Assembly: GCA_002839705.1 (NCBI GenBank)
Contig: PGYO01000009.1
Coordinates: 62,001-126,000, forward strand
Source: Methanobacteriales archaeon HGW-Methanobacteriales-1
GTDB lineage: Archaea; Methanobacteriota; Methanobacteria; Methanobacteriales; Methanobacteriaceae
Length of the DNA: 64,000 bases
Direction: 5' to 3'
Shown here: positions 49,413-63,134 of the stretch, one piece after another
Position numbering within the stretch: position 1 is the first letter of the stretch
How the letters are laid out: each line of letters opens with the position of its first letter
Notes under the pieces: model-generated
Databases searched by the model: none
Seen by the model: only the letters and a program-made list of their open reading frames with translations
What the model was told of the DNA's origin: nothing
Translations under genes and position numbers: made by a program

Positions 49413-49811
49413 ATGGTAGTAGGACATCATGAAGGAAATAAAATTGAATTAACATTGGAAGAAGATGGTTTAAGTCTTAAAAAAACGGGTAGGTTAATTG
49501 GAAGAAATAAAGGCGAGCAATTTGTGGAATATGAGGATATAACTGGAATTGAATTCAAAAAAGGTTTGGTTTTTGGAGATCTAGAAATATCTACTTCTGG
49601 AATGAAAATTGAAGTTGAAAGGGTTAAAAAGAGTGAAGGTGAGGATTTTGTCACCGTACTCAGAAATAAACTGACCGAAAGTCGTCTTGAAAAACAGGGA
49701 AAAACTGAAGCAGTAAGCCCTATGGATGAAATTAAAAAGGCCAAAGAATTACTGGATTCTGGAGCAATCACTGAAGAAGAGTTCGAAAATATAAAAAAGA
49801 AATATTTATAA
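49413..49811 (+). CDS. PH-like domain plus SHOCT protein
   Basis: 132 residues. The first about 95 residues alternate short strands (KIELTLEEDGLSLKKTG, QFVEYEDITGIEFKKG, GDLEISTSGMKIEVERVK) and a helix, as in bacterial PH-like domains. The C-terminal 30 residues are a SHOCT motif (KKAKELLDSGAITEEEFENI). GGTGAT lies nine bases before the ATG. Such proteins are usually cytoplasmic membrane-associated or stress proteins; no specific role. Confidence 0.78.
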   Translation: MVVGHHEGNKIELTLEEDGLSLKKTGRLIGRNKGEQFVEYEDITGIEFKKGLVFGDLEISTSGMKIEVERVKKSEGEDFVTVLRNKLTESRLEKQGKTEAVSPMDEIKKAKELLDSGAITEEEFENIKKKYL

Positions 49812-49892
49812 TTTAATTTTAAATTTAATCCCAAGTATCAATAATCTTCTAAAATTTAAAGGAATAATATTACTGATTTTTAAATTATATTA

Positions 49893-50414
49893 TCAATTTT
49901 TATCTGGAATTTCTCTATTTTCATTATCACCAAATAAATCAAAAATCTCCATTATACCGGCAAGAATTAAGAATCCACCAATTAGTGCAGCAGATACAAA
50001 GGTATTGCCCATGAAAGCACCCATTATTACAAATAATATCCCCACTATGATTCCTATTGCTCCAATAACTTTTCCTTTAACTCCCTCACCAGATAATAAA
50101 GATGATATTCCGGCTAATGCTAATAAAAATCCAACTATATAAACTGCTAGGAATATGAATAATTGAAATGTTTTAATATCTGCAATAAATATTAGTCCTA
50201 ACATTATAGAAAAGATAGATATAATCAAATTTACTGCACCAATAGCTAAACTTTCAGATTTAAAGCCTTGTATTATAAACCAGATTCCTAAGAATATTAG
50301 TCCAACACCTGCAATGTGGCTTAGAGTAAAAACACTAATTAAAGGGAATATAATAACAATTAAACCCAATATTATCGATATGATACCTATTAAAACATTT
50401 TTTGATTCGTTCAT
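49893..50414 (-). CDS. DUF308/HdeD-like membrane protein
   Basis: 173 residues with six transmembrane helices in three pairs, the HdeD/DUF308 pattern (GIISIILGLIVIIFPLISV, GLIFLGIWFIIQGF, LIGGFLILAGIMEI). The longer frame opens with TTG at 50429, but the ATG at 50414 follows GGAG at correct spacing. In bacteria HdeD helps acid tolerance; the function in archaea is unknown. Confidence 0.85.
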   Translation of the reverse strand: MNESKNVLIGIISIILGLIVIIFPLISVFTLSHIAGVGLIFLGIWFIIQGFKSESLAIGAVNLIISIFSIMLGLIFIADIKTFQLFIFLAVYIVGFLLALAGISSLLSGEGVKGKVIGAIGIIVGILFVIMGAFMGNTFVSAALIGGFLILAGIMEIFDLFGDNENREIPDKN

Positions 50415-50483
50415 GATAAAAATCTCCAATTTTATAATATACCATAATATGTGGATTATTAGATTTAAAAATTTTTATAATGT

Positions 50484-53192
<2,709 letters not shown>

Positions 53193-53343
53193 ATAATCCC
53201 CTTATAAAATAAATAAAAATCTTATTTTTCATGATAGCTAGATTAATTATAGATAAATTATTTCTAATTATAAATTTATTATATTACAAGCCTTATTTGT
53301 TTTTATGTAAAAAAAAATCAATCAAATATCAATTTGATATGAA

Positions 53344-54252
53344 TTAAATTTTAATATCCAGCATTTCAGCCATTACTAGATAATAACTGGCCAAACCTTT
53401 CCATTTTCCCCATTTTTCAGCTATTAATCGTGCTTCTGGATTGCTTATTTTTTTGTCATCACAGTAAAAATGAGAGATAATTCTTCTAATTCCAATATCA
53501 TCTGCAGGAAATGCTTCTGGTCGGGATAATCCTCTAATTAAAACAAATTCAGCAGTCCAAAGCCCTATTCCTCTTATTTCACATAGTTCATCAATTATTT
53601 TCTGGTTATCTGTATAATCTTTGAATTTTTCAAGATCTAAAACACCAGTTTCTATACTCTCTGCTATAGACTTAATATATTCAGTTTTTCTTAAAGTTAG
53701 GCCACATTCTTTAAGTTCATGGATGCTAACATTATTCAGTTGTTTGGGTGTTGGATATGCATAATAATTGTGGCCTTCTCTCTTTAAAGTGCTGCCAAAT
53801 CTTTTGATCATTTTTCTTTCACTATTTTTGGCAACAATCAAAGATATCTGCTGTTCAATAATTGTAGAAACCAGAGATTCAAAAACAGATGCAGTAACCG
53901 GACTTCTTAAACCAATTAATTGTGGAATCAGTTTAGAAAGAATATTATCTTGCTGGGAATCATTATAGAAAGGTTCCAGATCAAAATCCAGGTTAAACAT
54001 TTTTTTAACAGTATTTACAGCTAATTGAGCATTTTCATCTGAAATATCTGTATCTGATTGAAGAGTCAGAGATAATTCTGGTTTATGAACGGTTCCCATT
54101 GATTCTATTTCCAGGAGAAGGGGAGTGTTTTTAAGTGTAATTAAATGTTCAAATTTATTATTTTCAAATTTAGCAATTTCATTATCATTTAAAAATATTT
54201 TAGTACTTAATTCAAAGTCAAAAGGAGGAACTGGTTTGATTTTAAAGTTCAT
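53344..54252 (-). CDS. DNA-3-methyladenine glycosylase, AlkA-like (HhH-GPD)
   Basis: 302 residues. The N-terminal half is an AlkA_N-like mixed domain (PPFDFELSTKIFLND). The HhH-GPD half has STIIEQQISLIVAKNSERKM, the hairpin LCEIRGIGLWTAEFVLIRG (about 226-244) and catalytic Asp in AFPADDIGIRRII. The enzyme removes alkylated bases for base excision repair. ATG at 54252 follows GGTGAATGAT; an ATG 15 bases earlier (54267) has no ribosome-binding site. Divergent from cofH. Confidence 0.9.
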   Translation of the reverse strand: MNFKIKPVPPFDFELSTKIFLNDNEIAKFENNKFEHLITLKNTPLLLEIESMGTVHKPELSLTLQSDTDISDENAQLAVNTVKKMFNLDFDLEPFYNDSQQDNILSKLIPQLIGLRSPVTASVFESLVSTIIEQQISLIVAKNSERKMIKRFGSTLKREGHNYYAYPTPKQLNNVSIHELKECGLTLRKTEYIKSIAESIETGVLDLEKFKDYTDNQKIIDELCEIRGIGLWTAEFVLIRGLSRPEAFPADDIGIRRIISHFYCDDKKISNPEARLIAEKWGKWKGLASYYLVMAEMLDIKI

Positions 54253-54506
54253 AATATCATTCACCATTTTTAATGACTCAATTCATGATTAATTTAAAAA
54301 ATAAATTCAAATTAGCTGAGTTTAATTAAAATCTTATTATATAATATTTTAGCATATTATAATATTAAATTTCCTAAAATCATTTAATTATAAATGATTC
54401 AAATTAAAAAAAATCATATTAATGAATTCATATAATTTAAAAGAGTAGCTTTTTATTATGCTTAAGTTGATATTAATTATCATATTTAGAAGGAGGATTC
54501 AATTTA

Positions 54507-55550
54507 ATGGAAGACATATATGATCTTTCTCTTGCGGGTGAGATTACAAAAAATGACGCTTTGAACTTACTAGACTCCAATCCATTCCAACTCTTTGATG
54601 TGGCTGATAAACTACGCCAGGAGATTGTAGGGGATGAAGTGACCTATGTAGTCAATAGAAACATTGACATCACAGATAAATGTATGATTAATTGTGCTTT
54701 TTGCTCCTTTAGAAACAGTATTGGATATGAAATGACCATTGAAGAAATATTAGATTCCGTGGGTGAAGCTAAAGATGTTGGGGCCACTGAAATATGCTTA
54801 TTTGGTGGTATAATGCCAGATATGGATGTAAATTACTACTGTGATATTATTGAAGCTATTAAAAACAGCTATGATATTGAACTTCATAGTTTATCACCTG
54901 TAGAAATATTTCACGCCGCCCAAGCATCCCAAATGAGTACCAAAGATGCACTAAAATCTTTAAAAAAAGCTGGTCTGGATACCATGACTGGTGCATCAGC
55001 AGAGATTCTGGTTGATTCTGTCCGGGCCAAAATATGTCCAAAAAAAGTTTCAACTGCACAGTGGGTTCAAATCATTATGGAGGCCCATGAAGTTGGTATT
55101 CCCACCACTTCCACCATTATGTACGGCACGGTGGAAACCTGGGAAGATCGTATAGATCACTTATTAATATTAAGGGATATACAGCGAAAAACTAATGGGT
55201 TCACTGAATTAGTTCCTATGACCTTCTTAAATGAAAATAACAAGATGGGTAATGAATCTACAGGGGTTAGTGGAATGGATGATTTAAAGTTGCATGCTAT
55301 ATCAAGAGTGATTCTTGGTCGAGATATACCAAATATTCAAGCTTCCTGGATAAAAATAGGAACTAGAATGGCCCAGGTAGCACTCTGTTGTGGGGCCAAT
55401 GATTTAGGTGGTACTATGATGGAAGATAAAATATCCATAGCTGCGGGTGCATCCCATGGTGAACATTTAGCCAGTAATAAAATGAAAGAAACTATAACTG
55501 CAATTGGTCGTGTTCCAGTAGAACGAAATACTTTGTATGAACGGGTTTAA
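54507..55550 (+). CDS. cofH: FO synthase subunit CofH (5-amino-6-(D-ribitylamino)uracil--L-tyrosine transferase)
   Basis: 347 residues, a radical SAM enzyme with the cluster motif CMINCAFC (Cys59, Cys63, Cys66). CofH joins a tyrosine-derived hydroxybenzyl radical to 5-amino-6-ribitylaminouracil, after which CofG closes the ring of FO, the chromophore of coenzyme F420. Family blocks ICLFGGIMPDM, HSLSPVEI, TSTIMYGTVET and ASWIKIGTRMAQVAL are present. AAGGAGGA precedes the ATG. cofG is not in the window. Confidence 0.93.
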   Translation: MEDIYDLSLAGEITKNDALNLLDSNPFQLFDVADKLRQEIVGDEVTYVVNRNIDITDKCMINCAFCSFRNSIGYEMTIEEILDSVGEAKDVGATEICLFGGIMPDMDVNYYCDIIEAIKNSYDIELHSLSPVEIFHAAQASQMSTKDALKSLKKAGLDTMTGASAEILVDSVRAKICPKKVSTAQWVQIIMEAHEVGIPTTSTIMYGTVETWEDRIDHLLILRDIQRKTNGFTELVPMTFLNENNKMGNESTGVSGMDDLKLHAISRVILGRDIPNIQASWIKIGTRMAQVALCCGANDLGGTMMEDKISIAAGASHGEHLASNKMKETITAIGRVPVERNTLYERV

Positions 55551-55605
55551 ATCATATTTTACTTTTTTGTAACGATCTGATTATCTTTGATTAATGAGGT
55601 TATGG

Positions 55606-58449
55606 TCATTCTTCATACCTTTTTTTATATTCCAGCTCACTAAAAGTGATTATAAATTTGGTTCCATGGGTTTTATCAATTTTCATATAACCATCCAATT
55701 GATCAACCAAATTATTAACCAACTGCAAGCCCAAAGAATCCAGATTTTCAAAGTCCAGGTCTTCAGGAATGCCAATTCCATTATCTTTAATGACTAATTT
55801 ATAGTTATTATCTATTAATTTAAGTGAAATGTAAATTTCACCTTTTCGTCCATTTGGGAAAGCATATTTTAAGCTGTTAGATAACAGTTCATTTATTATT
55901 AGACCAATAGGAATCGCTGTTTCAATATTAAATTCTATATCCTCCACGTCTATAATATTTTTAATATAACCTTCCTGGTCGTACTGATAAAATAAATCAG
56001 AAACTAAACTCTGGATGTAATCTGCCAGGTTAATTCTGCTTAAACTGGATGAATTGTATAGTTTCTCGTGAACCATTGCCATAGATTTGACCCTCATCTT
56101 GCTCGACTCCAGAATATTAGCCGCTTCTCCACCCACATATCCAGATTGCAGATTAAGCAAACTGGAAATAATTTGCATATTATTCTTAACCCGATGGTGA
56201 ACCTCTCGTAAAAGTACTTCTTTTTCGTCTAAGGATTTTTTGATCTTTTCTTTTGCCATTTTCTGTTCAGTTACATCATTATATATGGACACAATTTCAC
56301 CAGTAGAAGTTTTAAAAACATAGTTTTCATACCAGTTAGCATAGTTCTCATCTGTGTAGATTTTTGCAGGATAATGAATAGATTCTCCAGTTTCATAAAC
56401 CTTTTTAAAAATAGAAATTAAACCATATTCATCGATGTTTGGCCTAATATCCTGGAGACTTTTACCTACAACTTCTTCTCTTTTCATTCCTTCAATTTGC
56501 TGGCTTTTTCGGTTAAATTCTTTTATTATGTAATCACTGCCTTTTGATCCATCATTTTGCACCTGGTAAACTGACATTCCACTGGGCATGTTATCAAAAA
56601 TGCCTCGTAAGAAAGCTTCACTTTTTTTTACTTTTATTTCTGCTTTTCTACGTTCTGTAATATCTTCTGAGATACCGAGGAGGTATTGGGCTTCTCCTTT
56701 ACTATTAAGAATAGGGATCTTTTTGGTATGGAGTATTCTTTCACCAAGGTTTTTGGTTTGGACAGTTTCTTCAGAAATATCTAATATTTTCTTGTTTTCT
56801 AGGACTTCATTATCCTTTGATTTGAAAAATTCGGCCTCTTTTTCTGGGAAAAAATCGTAATCAGTTTTTCCGAGTAATTCCTCTCTGCTATGTCCGAGAA
56901 GTGCTTCTCCTGCTTTATTAACCATCAAAAAATCTAATTTAGGTGCATTTTTTACAAAAATCATATCGGGAATATTTTCTACGATTTTTTTCATAAATTC
57001 TTCACTCTTAAAGAGTTCTATTTCAGCCTCTTTTAGGTTGGTTATATCACGGACTACAGCAACAGCACTAATTATTTCGCCTTTATCATTTTTGATAGGG
57101 GATGAACTCACCTGGCGGTATTGTTTTCTTTTAGAGCTGGGAAAAACAACAATCTCCTCAAGCTCAGTGATAATTTCACCATTTAATGAACGCAGCAAAG
57201 GAGAACCTTTTTTTGGCCTTAGATTTCCATCAACATCATAAACTTTCACGCTTTTTATTAATCCATTCAATGATTTACTCGATTCAAAGTTTGCTTCCTT
57301 TTCAAATTTTCGTGCAGCTGCATTTGCCAATAGAATATTACCTTTAATATCACAAAACCATACTTCATCCACAATATTTTCAATTAATGTTGATAATTCA
57401 TCTTTTAAACTTGTTGACTCTATTAATAACTTTTCTAGTTCCATTTCCGTCATTTTCCGTTCAGTAACATTCTGATTTGCCCCGTAGGTTTTAATAGTAC
57501 GTCCTTTAGAATCCTTAATAATTCCAAAAAGAACAGAAATGTATCTTTCTTCCCCATCACCGCGAATTATCTTATGATCAAATCTTCGTAAATAGTTTGG
57601 ATCATCTGTTTCCAGAGCCTTGACGATTTCATTGGCCACAGTAAAAGAATTCTCCGGAGAAATAAATTTATTAGCATAGGCCTCAGAAGACATTTTATAA
57701 CCGCCTTCAGTCTCAGCATTGGTACCATACAAATCATAGAACTGATCATCAAAAGTAAACATGTCAGAATCAACATCATATTCCCAATAAGCAAGCTTGG
57801 TAAGCTGCATTGCTATCATAAGCTTTTTCTGACTCTTAAGTAGTCCCTCTTCAGTTTTTTTTAGTTTACTAATATCTGAAGCAGTTATTAAAATTGATTT
57901 TAAGTTACCATTAGCATCATAATTAGAATCAGTTTCTATATGGGCTGAGACTACTTTAAGATTTATTAGAAGATTTAAATCGCATTTTTGCGATTCACTG
58001 GTGCTAATAACTTTTTTGATATGTTTATAAAATTTATTGCGAGAATCAGGAGCAACAAAAAGGATAAATGCTTTATCAATAAGAATGTTTTTTTCAAGCC
58101 CCATTAAAGCAACTCCTGCCCGATTAACATCCTTTATTTGTTCATTCTTATCTAAAGTGAAATATGCAGTTGGGGCTAAATTATATAACTCAAAATACCT
58201 ATTTTCTGACTTTTGTAGTTTCAGCTGAGTTCTTCTTAGCTCTTCATTCTGCATTTCCAGTTCTACTTGATATACTTGAAGTTCTTCAATAAGCTCTTTA
58301 TCATTATGGGGAATAATTAAGTTATCAGTTTTATCAAGGAGCTTTTCGGCTTTTAATCTCATTTCTTCATCTTTTTTGAGGTTCTTAATAAATATCATTC
58401 CACCAAATTTCAATATACTCTGATAAAGACTATAAAATTTATTACTCAT
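55606..58449 (-). CDS. Five-PAS HisKA_2 histidine kinase
   Basis: 947 residues, soluble. A coiled N-terminus (about 25-75, [15 protein letters not shown] then [16 protein letters not shown]) leads to five PAS domains (about 80-200, 205-330, 345-475, 480-600, 605-735). HisKA_2 box [14 protein letters not shown] and a HATPase with [12 protein letters not shown] and [10 protein letters not shown] end in [12 protein letters not shown] at 58449 overlaps the stop of the kinase remnant upstream. A TTG at 58452 and ATGs further in are alternatives, since no strong ribosome-binding site is seen. Second last of a row of kinases on this strand. Confidence 0.88.
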   Translation of the reverse strand: MSNKFYSLYQSILKFGGMIFIKNLKKDEEMRLKAEKLLDKTDNLIIPHNDKELIEELQVYQVELEMQNEELRRTQLKLQKSENRYFELYNLAPTAYFTLDKNEQIKDVNRAGVALMGLEKNILIDKAFILFVAPDSRNKFYKHIKKVISTSESQKCDLNLLINLKVVSAHIETDSNYDANGNLKSILITASDISKLKKTEEGLLKSQKKLMIAMQLTKLAYWEYDVDSDMFTFDDQFYDLYGTNAETEGGYKMSSEAYANKFISPENSFTVANEIVKALETDDPNYLRRFDHKIIRGDGEERYISVLFGIIKDSKGRTIKTYGANQNVTERKMTEMELEKLLIESTSLKDELSTLIENIVDEVWFCDIKGNILLANAAARKFEKEANFESSKSLNGLIKSVKVYDVDGNLRPKKGSPLLRSLNGEIITELEEIVVFPSSKRKQYRQVSSSPIKNDKGEIISAVAVVRDITNLKEAEIELFKSEEFMKKIVENIPDMIFVKNAPKLDFLMVNKAGEALLGHSREELLGKTDYDFFPEKEAEFFKSKDNEVLENKKILDISEETVQTKNLGERILHTKKIPILNSKGEAQYLLGISEDITERRKAEIKVKKSEAFLRGIFDNMPSGMSVYQVQNDGSKGSDYIIKEFNRKSQQIEGMKREEVVGKSLQDIRPNIDEYGLISIFKKVYETGESIHYPAKIYTDENYANWYENYVFKTSTGEIVSIYNDVTEQKMAKEKIKKSLDEKEVLLREVHHRVKNNMQIISSLLNLQSGYVGGEAANILESSKMRVKSMAMVHEKLYNSSSLSRINLADYIQSLVSDLFYQYDQEGYIKNIIDVEDIEFNIETAIPIGLIINELLSNSLKYAFPNGRKGEIYISLKLIDNNYKLVIKDNGIGIPEDLDFENLDSLGLQLVNNLVDQLDGYMKIDKTHGTKFIITFSELEYKKRYEE

Positions 58450-58601
58450 CAAATTTCACTTCAGGAAATATAATCTTAAATTCAGTCCCATGATCCACCA
58501 TAATTTCAATTTCACCATCAATTTGACCTACCAAAGTATTTACCAGGTTTAAACCCAGTGATTCGGTATTTCTAAAGTCTATGTCCTCTAGAAAGCCAGC
58601 C
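58442..58601 (-). pseudogene. C-terminal remnant of a HisKA_2 kinase
   Basis: Between two intact kinase genes, one frame reads GFLEDIDFRNTESLGLNLVN and goes on through GQIDGE, DHGTEFKI and a stop. It aligns with the last about 50 residues of the neighbouring kinases ([18 protein letters not shown]...). Everything upstream of the HATPase G1 box is gone and the first residues are degraded. It has no start and overlaps the next gene's start codon (GATGAGTAA). Confidence 0.8.
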
Positions 58602-58650
58602 CTGTCGGAATTTAGATGCTTTAAAACCCAGATAAATTACAAAATATCCT

Positions 58651-60444
58651 CTAAATTCGTTTGGTGTATTCTAACTCCCTAAAAGTAATTTTAAATTCAG
58701 TACCACAACTCCTATCAACTTCAAGTTCCCCATCTAGTTGATTAATTAAACTAGTAACCAGTTTTAATCCCAATGAATCCACATTTTTAAAGTCTAAATC
58801 CTCTGGAATGCCTACACCATCGTCTTTAACAATTAGCTGGTAATTATCTTCTTTTAATTTAAGTGAAATATGCATTTCTCCGGTTCTTCCAGAAGGGAAA
58901 GCATATTTTAAACTGTTAGTTATCAGTTCATTTAGTATCAAACCACATGGAATCGCGGTTTCAATATTGAATTCTATATCCTCGATTTCGAAAATAAGCT
59001 TAATTTGATCTTTTTTAGTGATATATGAATAAAATAAATTAGAAACTAAACTCTGGATGTAATCGGCCATTTCAATCCTACTCAAGCTATGGGATCGGTA
59101 CAATTTCTCGTGAACCAGTGCCATAGATTTGACCCGATTCTGACTACCTTCCAGAACACCCCTCATATCTTTATCAACAAAATCAGACTGGAGACTCAGT
59201 AAACTGGAGATAATCTGCATATTATTTTTAACCCGGTGATGGATTTCCTGAAGAAGGACTTCCTTCTCACGAAGTGACTTTTCAATGGTTTCTTCTCTTT
59301 GTTTAAGTTGAGTAATATCCTGAGCAGCACCATAGATACGTAAATTATCAGAATGATCATCCTCAACACATTTAACATGGTTTTTAATCCATCGAACCTC
59401 ACCATTAATGTTTTTAACCCTGAAAATGCGCACATTTGTTGATCCTACTTTTAGTTCTTTCAATTGGTCGTGGGCAATTTTATCGTCTTCGGGATGAACA
59501 GTGAATAACCAGCATTTTTTTGATTTAATTTCATCCTCGGTGAAACCAGTTATATGATAAAAAGAATCTGTTATCCAATCTATTACATAAATTCCATCGG
59601 AGTTATGTACGCAAGAATAGGCAAAATCAGATATTAACTGACCCACCATTTTATAACGGTGCTCAGATTTCTTTAATAAATCCTCGGTCTCTTTTCTTAG
59701 AGTAACATCCCTAACCATGGCCTGGATCAAATATTCATCTTCTATTTTCAGCCGGTTTAAGGTTACTTCTGCAAAAAAAGGTGTGCCGTCCAGCCGCTTA
59801 TGTTCCCATTCAAAGTTCTGAGGATGGCCCTGCAATGCATGTTTAACATGTTTTCTTGCCATATCTTCAGATTTTAATCCAGGACCTTGCATTTCCGGGG
59901 AAAATTTTGCGGGTGTTTGTCCTATTATTTGATCCCTGGTCACACCATAAATCTCCAGAGCCTTTTCATTACATTCAATGAAATGTTCTTGCTCCATTAA
60001 GAGTATCCCATCCCCTGCATTATCAAAAATTGCCCTATAATATGTTTCTGATTCTTTAACTGCTTTTTCAGTTTTTTTGGTCTCAGTTAGATCTCTGATA
60101 ATCAGGGTAGTTCTTTCATGACCATTTTCATCATGAAAAATATGGGAAGAAATTAAACCGGAAAATCTTTCTCCGCTTTTGCGTATAAAAGTCAGTTCAC
60201 CTTTTGCTTTGCCCTTAATCTGCCTTTCTTCTAAAAGAACTGGTAATTTTGGATCTTCCATATCAAGAATGGCAGACCTGTCAAGTGAGCGAAATTCTTC
60301 TTCAGAATACCCAAATAATTCCTTAGCCGCAAGATTAGCAGCCAAAATAGTACCATCTGGCTTGGTTAATAAAATAGCCTCCAAGCTACTTTCAAAAATA
60401 AACTTATATACTTGATTTGAATCAGGATTAGTTGAAATAATCAT
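58651..60444 (-). CDS. Three-PAS HisKA_2 histidine kinase
   Basis: About 597 residues, soluble. Three PAS domains (about 10-135, 140-260, 265-385), HisKA_2 box [14 protein letters not shown], and a HATPase with NELITNSLKYAF and DDGVGIPEDL, ending LEYTKRI. PAS1 is nearly the same as PAS1 of the kinase at 60555, showing a recent duplication. ATG at 60444 follows GGGGG with no spacing; ATT at 60438 is nine bases from the GG and aligns with the ACG start proposed for the sister gene, so the exact start is uncertain. Confidence 0.87.
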   Translation of the reverse strand: MIISTNPDSNQVYKFIFESSLEAILLTKPDGTILAANLAAKELFGYSEEEFRSLDRSAILDMEDPKLPVLLEERQIKGKAKGELTFIRKSGERFSGLISSHIFHDENGHERTTLIIRDLTETKKTEKAVKESETYYRAIFDNAGDGILLMEQEHFIECNEKALEIYGVTRDQIIGQTPAKFSPEMQGPGLKSEDMARKHVKHALQGHPQNFEWEHKRLDGTPFFAEVTLNRLKIEDEYLIQAMVRDVTLRKETEDLLKKSEHRYKMVGQLISDFAYSCVHNSDGIYVIDWITDSFYHITGFTEDEIKSKKCWLFTVHPEDDKIAHDQLKELKVGSTNVRIFRVKNINGEVRWIKNHVKCVEDDHSDNLRIYGAAQDITQLKQREETIEKSLREKEVLLQEIHHRVKNNMQIISSLLSLQSDFVDKDMRGVLEGSQNRVKSMALVHEKLYRSHSLSRIEMADYIQSLVSNLFYSYITKKDQIKLIFEIEDIEFNIETAIPCGLILNELITNSLKYAFPSGRTGEMHISLKLKEDNYQLIVKDDGVGIPEDLDFKNVDSLGLKLVTSLINQLDGELEVDRSCGTEFKITFRELEYTKRI

Positions 60445-60554
60445 CCCCCGATAAAACTTAATCAAAATTATTATTAATAATATCCATGATAAATTTATGG
60501 TAAATTTTTTTATAAAAAGGCTATTTTAAAAGTTTTTGCTAATCCGGGCTATTT

Positions 60555-62756
60555 TTAACCATATTTACTTTCCTGGAAAGTAATGGTAAATGCGGTTTCC
60601 GGACTTTGATCTAAATAAACTTCGCCATCAATTTGATCAGTTAAACTGTTTACAATCTGCAAACCCAGTGATTGTGTGTTCTTAAAGTCCAGATCTTCTG
60701 GAAAACCTATTCCATTATCACTCACTTTTAATACATATTCTTCACCATTTTTATGGAAATCTATTTTAATTTCCCCCACCATATCATCGGGAAATGCATG
60801 TTTCATGCAGTTGGAAACCAGTTCGTTTAATATAAGGCCCAATGGGACGGTAGTGTTTATATCCAGCATCAGATCATCAACATCCATAGTTAATTTAAAG
60901 CGCCCATTATCAGAGGTATAACTGTGGAAAATATCTATGGCCAAAGTTCGGATGTAAGCACCAAAGTTTATCCGTTTGAGATCAGAAGATTGGTATAACC
61001 TTTCATGTATAAGTGCCATTGACCGGGCACGGCTTTGACTCTCCTTAAAAATCCCTAAAACCTCTTTATCTTTAATGTAACGGGATTGGAGATTCAATAA
61101 ACTAGAAATGACCATTAAGTTATTTTTAACCCGGTGGTGGATTTCCTTAAGGAGTATTTCCTTTTCTTCCAATGATTTTTGTATTTGGTCTTCCATTTTC
61201 ACGCGTTCTGTGATATTCCTGCTCACACCCAATATTTGGGTTATCTGTCCCTCTTGATTAATTAAAGGAGTGGTTACCACTTCTGTAGGTACTATCGTTC
61301 CATTCTTGTGTAACTGATCAATCCTTTTAGTCTTTATTAAAGCAGAATCATCCCCTGCAATAATAGATTGAATTAAACTGGGCAAATTATCTGAAATGAA
61401 CTGGTATGATTCAGGAGTCATTACTTCATCCATGGATTGTTTTAAAACTTCTTCTGCGGTGTAACCTCTTAATTTGTAAACAGAAGGACTTACATAGCTA
61501 AATTTCTGAGAATTGATATCCAATACCCATATAACATCACCTGTATTCTCTGAAATGATACGATACTTCTCTTCACTTTCTTTTAGAGATAATTCAACAT
61601 TTTTACGTCTCGAAATATCACTCAGTGTGCCAACCATTCGGGTTGACATCCCGGTTGAATCTTTTTCGATGGATTTTCCCCGGGTAGATACCCATAACCA
61701 GTTTTGAGATTTAGTTTTCATCCGGAGGTCTATTTCAAATCCAATTCCAGATTTAACGCTTTCTTCTAACTCTTTTTCAACAGAATCAATATCTTCGGGG
61801 TGTACCAGTAATCGCCAGGATTCATAGCTCGCTGGAAATTCTCCTGGATTATAGTCCAATAGTTTGTAATAATTAGGGCTGAAAAATGCATCTCCTGATG
61901 AAACATTCCAATCCCATAGTCCATCATTTACTGCATCAAGAGTTATAGAATAACGTTCCTCACTTTCCTTTAATGATTCAAGAGCTTTTTTGCGTTTAGT
62001 AATATCTTCAAAAGTAGTGTATACTTGATAAGGAAGCTTTTCATTATTTTTAAATTGAGGTATGGCATTTATTTTTATCCAGCGTTGTTCCTCTCTTTTA
62101 GGATCATAAACTCCCATAACTATGTTTTCTATTTTTTGGCCTGTTTTTAGGGCCACCATGGCCGGATGGTTTTCTCCAGGAAAGTCCGATCCATCTTCGT
62201 GAATGGACTTCCAACGGGGGTCGGTGGATTTCCTACCTTGCATTTCATCTAATGTTAAACCCAGTATCTTCTGTGCAGCAATATTTGCAGAAGTTATATT
62301 GCCCGAGGAGTCTTGATAAACTATTCCCTGACCAATTGTATCAAAAAGATAACGATACTGCTCTTCACTTTCTTTTAAAGCCATTTCCCCCTTTTTAATT
62401 TCAGTAAGGTCAATGATAGTCATACTGGTTCTTTCATGACCATTTTCATCTTTAAATATATGTGAAGAAATAAAACCTGGAAATTTTTCCCCATTTTTAC
62501 GTATAAAGGTCAGCTCACCTTTTGCTTTACCTTTACGCATTCTTTCTTCTAAAAGAATAGGTAATCGTGGATCTTTTATATTCATTACTCCAGATCTACC
62601 CAGTTGACGTAATTCATCTTGAGAATATCCAAAAAGTGTCTCCGCTGTAGTATTTGCAGCTAAAATAGAGCCATCTGGAGCAGTTAATAAAATAGCATCT
62701 AAACTACTTTCAAAAATAAATCTATAAACTTGACTTGAATCAGGATTCGTTGACGT
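60555..62756 (-). CDS. Four-PAS HisKA_2 histidine kinase, apparent ACG start
   Basis: About 733 residues if started at ACG 62756. PAS1 (residues about 5-130) begins [20 protein letters not shown] and matches PAS1 of the adjacent kinase residue for residue. No ATG, GTG or TTG exists in frame until 62585, which lies in the middle of that PAS fold. GGGGGGATGA lies nine bases before the ACG. An ATG at 62763 is out of frame and stops after seven codons. PAS2-PAS4 (about 140-500), HisKA_2 box [14 protein letters not shown] and HATPase ([22 protein letters not shown]) follow. Near-cognate initiation or a 1-base frameshift are the two readings. Confidence 0.82.
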   Translation of the reverse strand, partial: TSTNPDSSQVYRFIFESSLDAILLTAPDGSILAANTTAETLFGYSQDELRQLGRSGVMNIKDPRLPILLEERMRKGKAKGELTFIRKNGEKFPGFISSHIFKDENGHERTSMTIIDLTEIKKGEMALKESEEQYRYLFDTIGQGIVYQDSSGNITSANIAAQKILGLTLDEMQGRKSTDPRWKSIHEDGSDFPGENHPAMVALKTGQKIENIVMGVYDPKREEQRWIKINAIPQFKNNEKLPYQVYTTFEDITKRKKALESLKESEERYSITLDAVNDGLWDWNVSSGDAFFSPNYYKLLDYNPGEFPASYESWRLLVHPEDIDSVEKELEESVKSGIGFEIDLRMKTKSQNWLWVSTRGKSIEKDSTGMSTRMVGTLSDISRRKNVELSLKESEEKYRIISENTGDVIWVLDINSQKFSYVSPSVYKLRGYTAEEVLKQSMDEVMTPESYQFISDNLPSLIQSIIAGDDSALIKTKRIDQLHKNGTIVPTEVVTTPLINQEGQITQILGVSRNITERVKMEDQIQKSLEEKEILLKEIHHRVKNNLMVISSLLNLQSRYIKDKEVLGIFKESQSRARSMALIHERLYQSSDLKRINFGAYIRTLAIDIFHSYTSDNGRFKLTMDVDDLMLDINTTVPLGLILNELVSNCMKHAFPDDMVGEIKIDFHKNGEEYVLKVSDNGIGFPEDLDFKNTQSLGLQIVNSLTDQIDGEVYLDQSPETAFTITFQESKYG

Positions 62757-63134
62757 CCTTCATCCCCCCGATTAAATTTTACTTAATTTATTAATTTATA
62801 AAATGATTTATATCACATGCATCTTCGCTTTAGGTTAATATTTTGTTTTATTTACTATATTAATCAATAATAAAAATAATTTATCGTCATATTTTAATGA
62901 AATTTCTAAAATTAGATAATATATGTATAAAATTTTTAACTTTATTTATTAAAAATGTATTCCATTTTATGATTTTTATTTTGAAATCATTGCTGAGAAT
63001 TAAATGTAAAAGAATATATGGTAGGTTATGTAAATATGGAATAATTTATTTTAAGGATTTTAATGCTTATTTTAAAGCTTACAATTTTTAATTTCAAACT
63101 AATTATTACCTAGTTATCAATTTAATGTGATATT
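62757..63134. other. AT-rich divergent intergenic region
   Basis: 378 bases between the last kinase and the secreted M14-like protein. A 64-codon plus-strand frame (62897-63091) is hydrophobic/Lys-rich AT-derived sequence without a ribosome-binding site and is not called. Nothing else seen. Confidence 0.45.

Noticed and set aside
60428-60465. TTG at 60465 as the start of the three-PAS kinase
   Set aside because: No Shine-Dalgarno sequence upstream; the extra residues are not part of the PAS domain. The GGGGG run lies after it.
62897-63091. 64-codon plus-strand frame
   Set aside because: AT-driven Phe/Ile/Lys composition, no ribosome-binding site, no recognisable domain.
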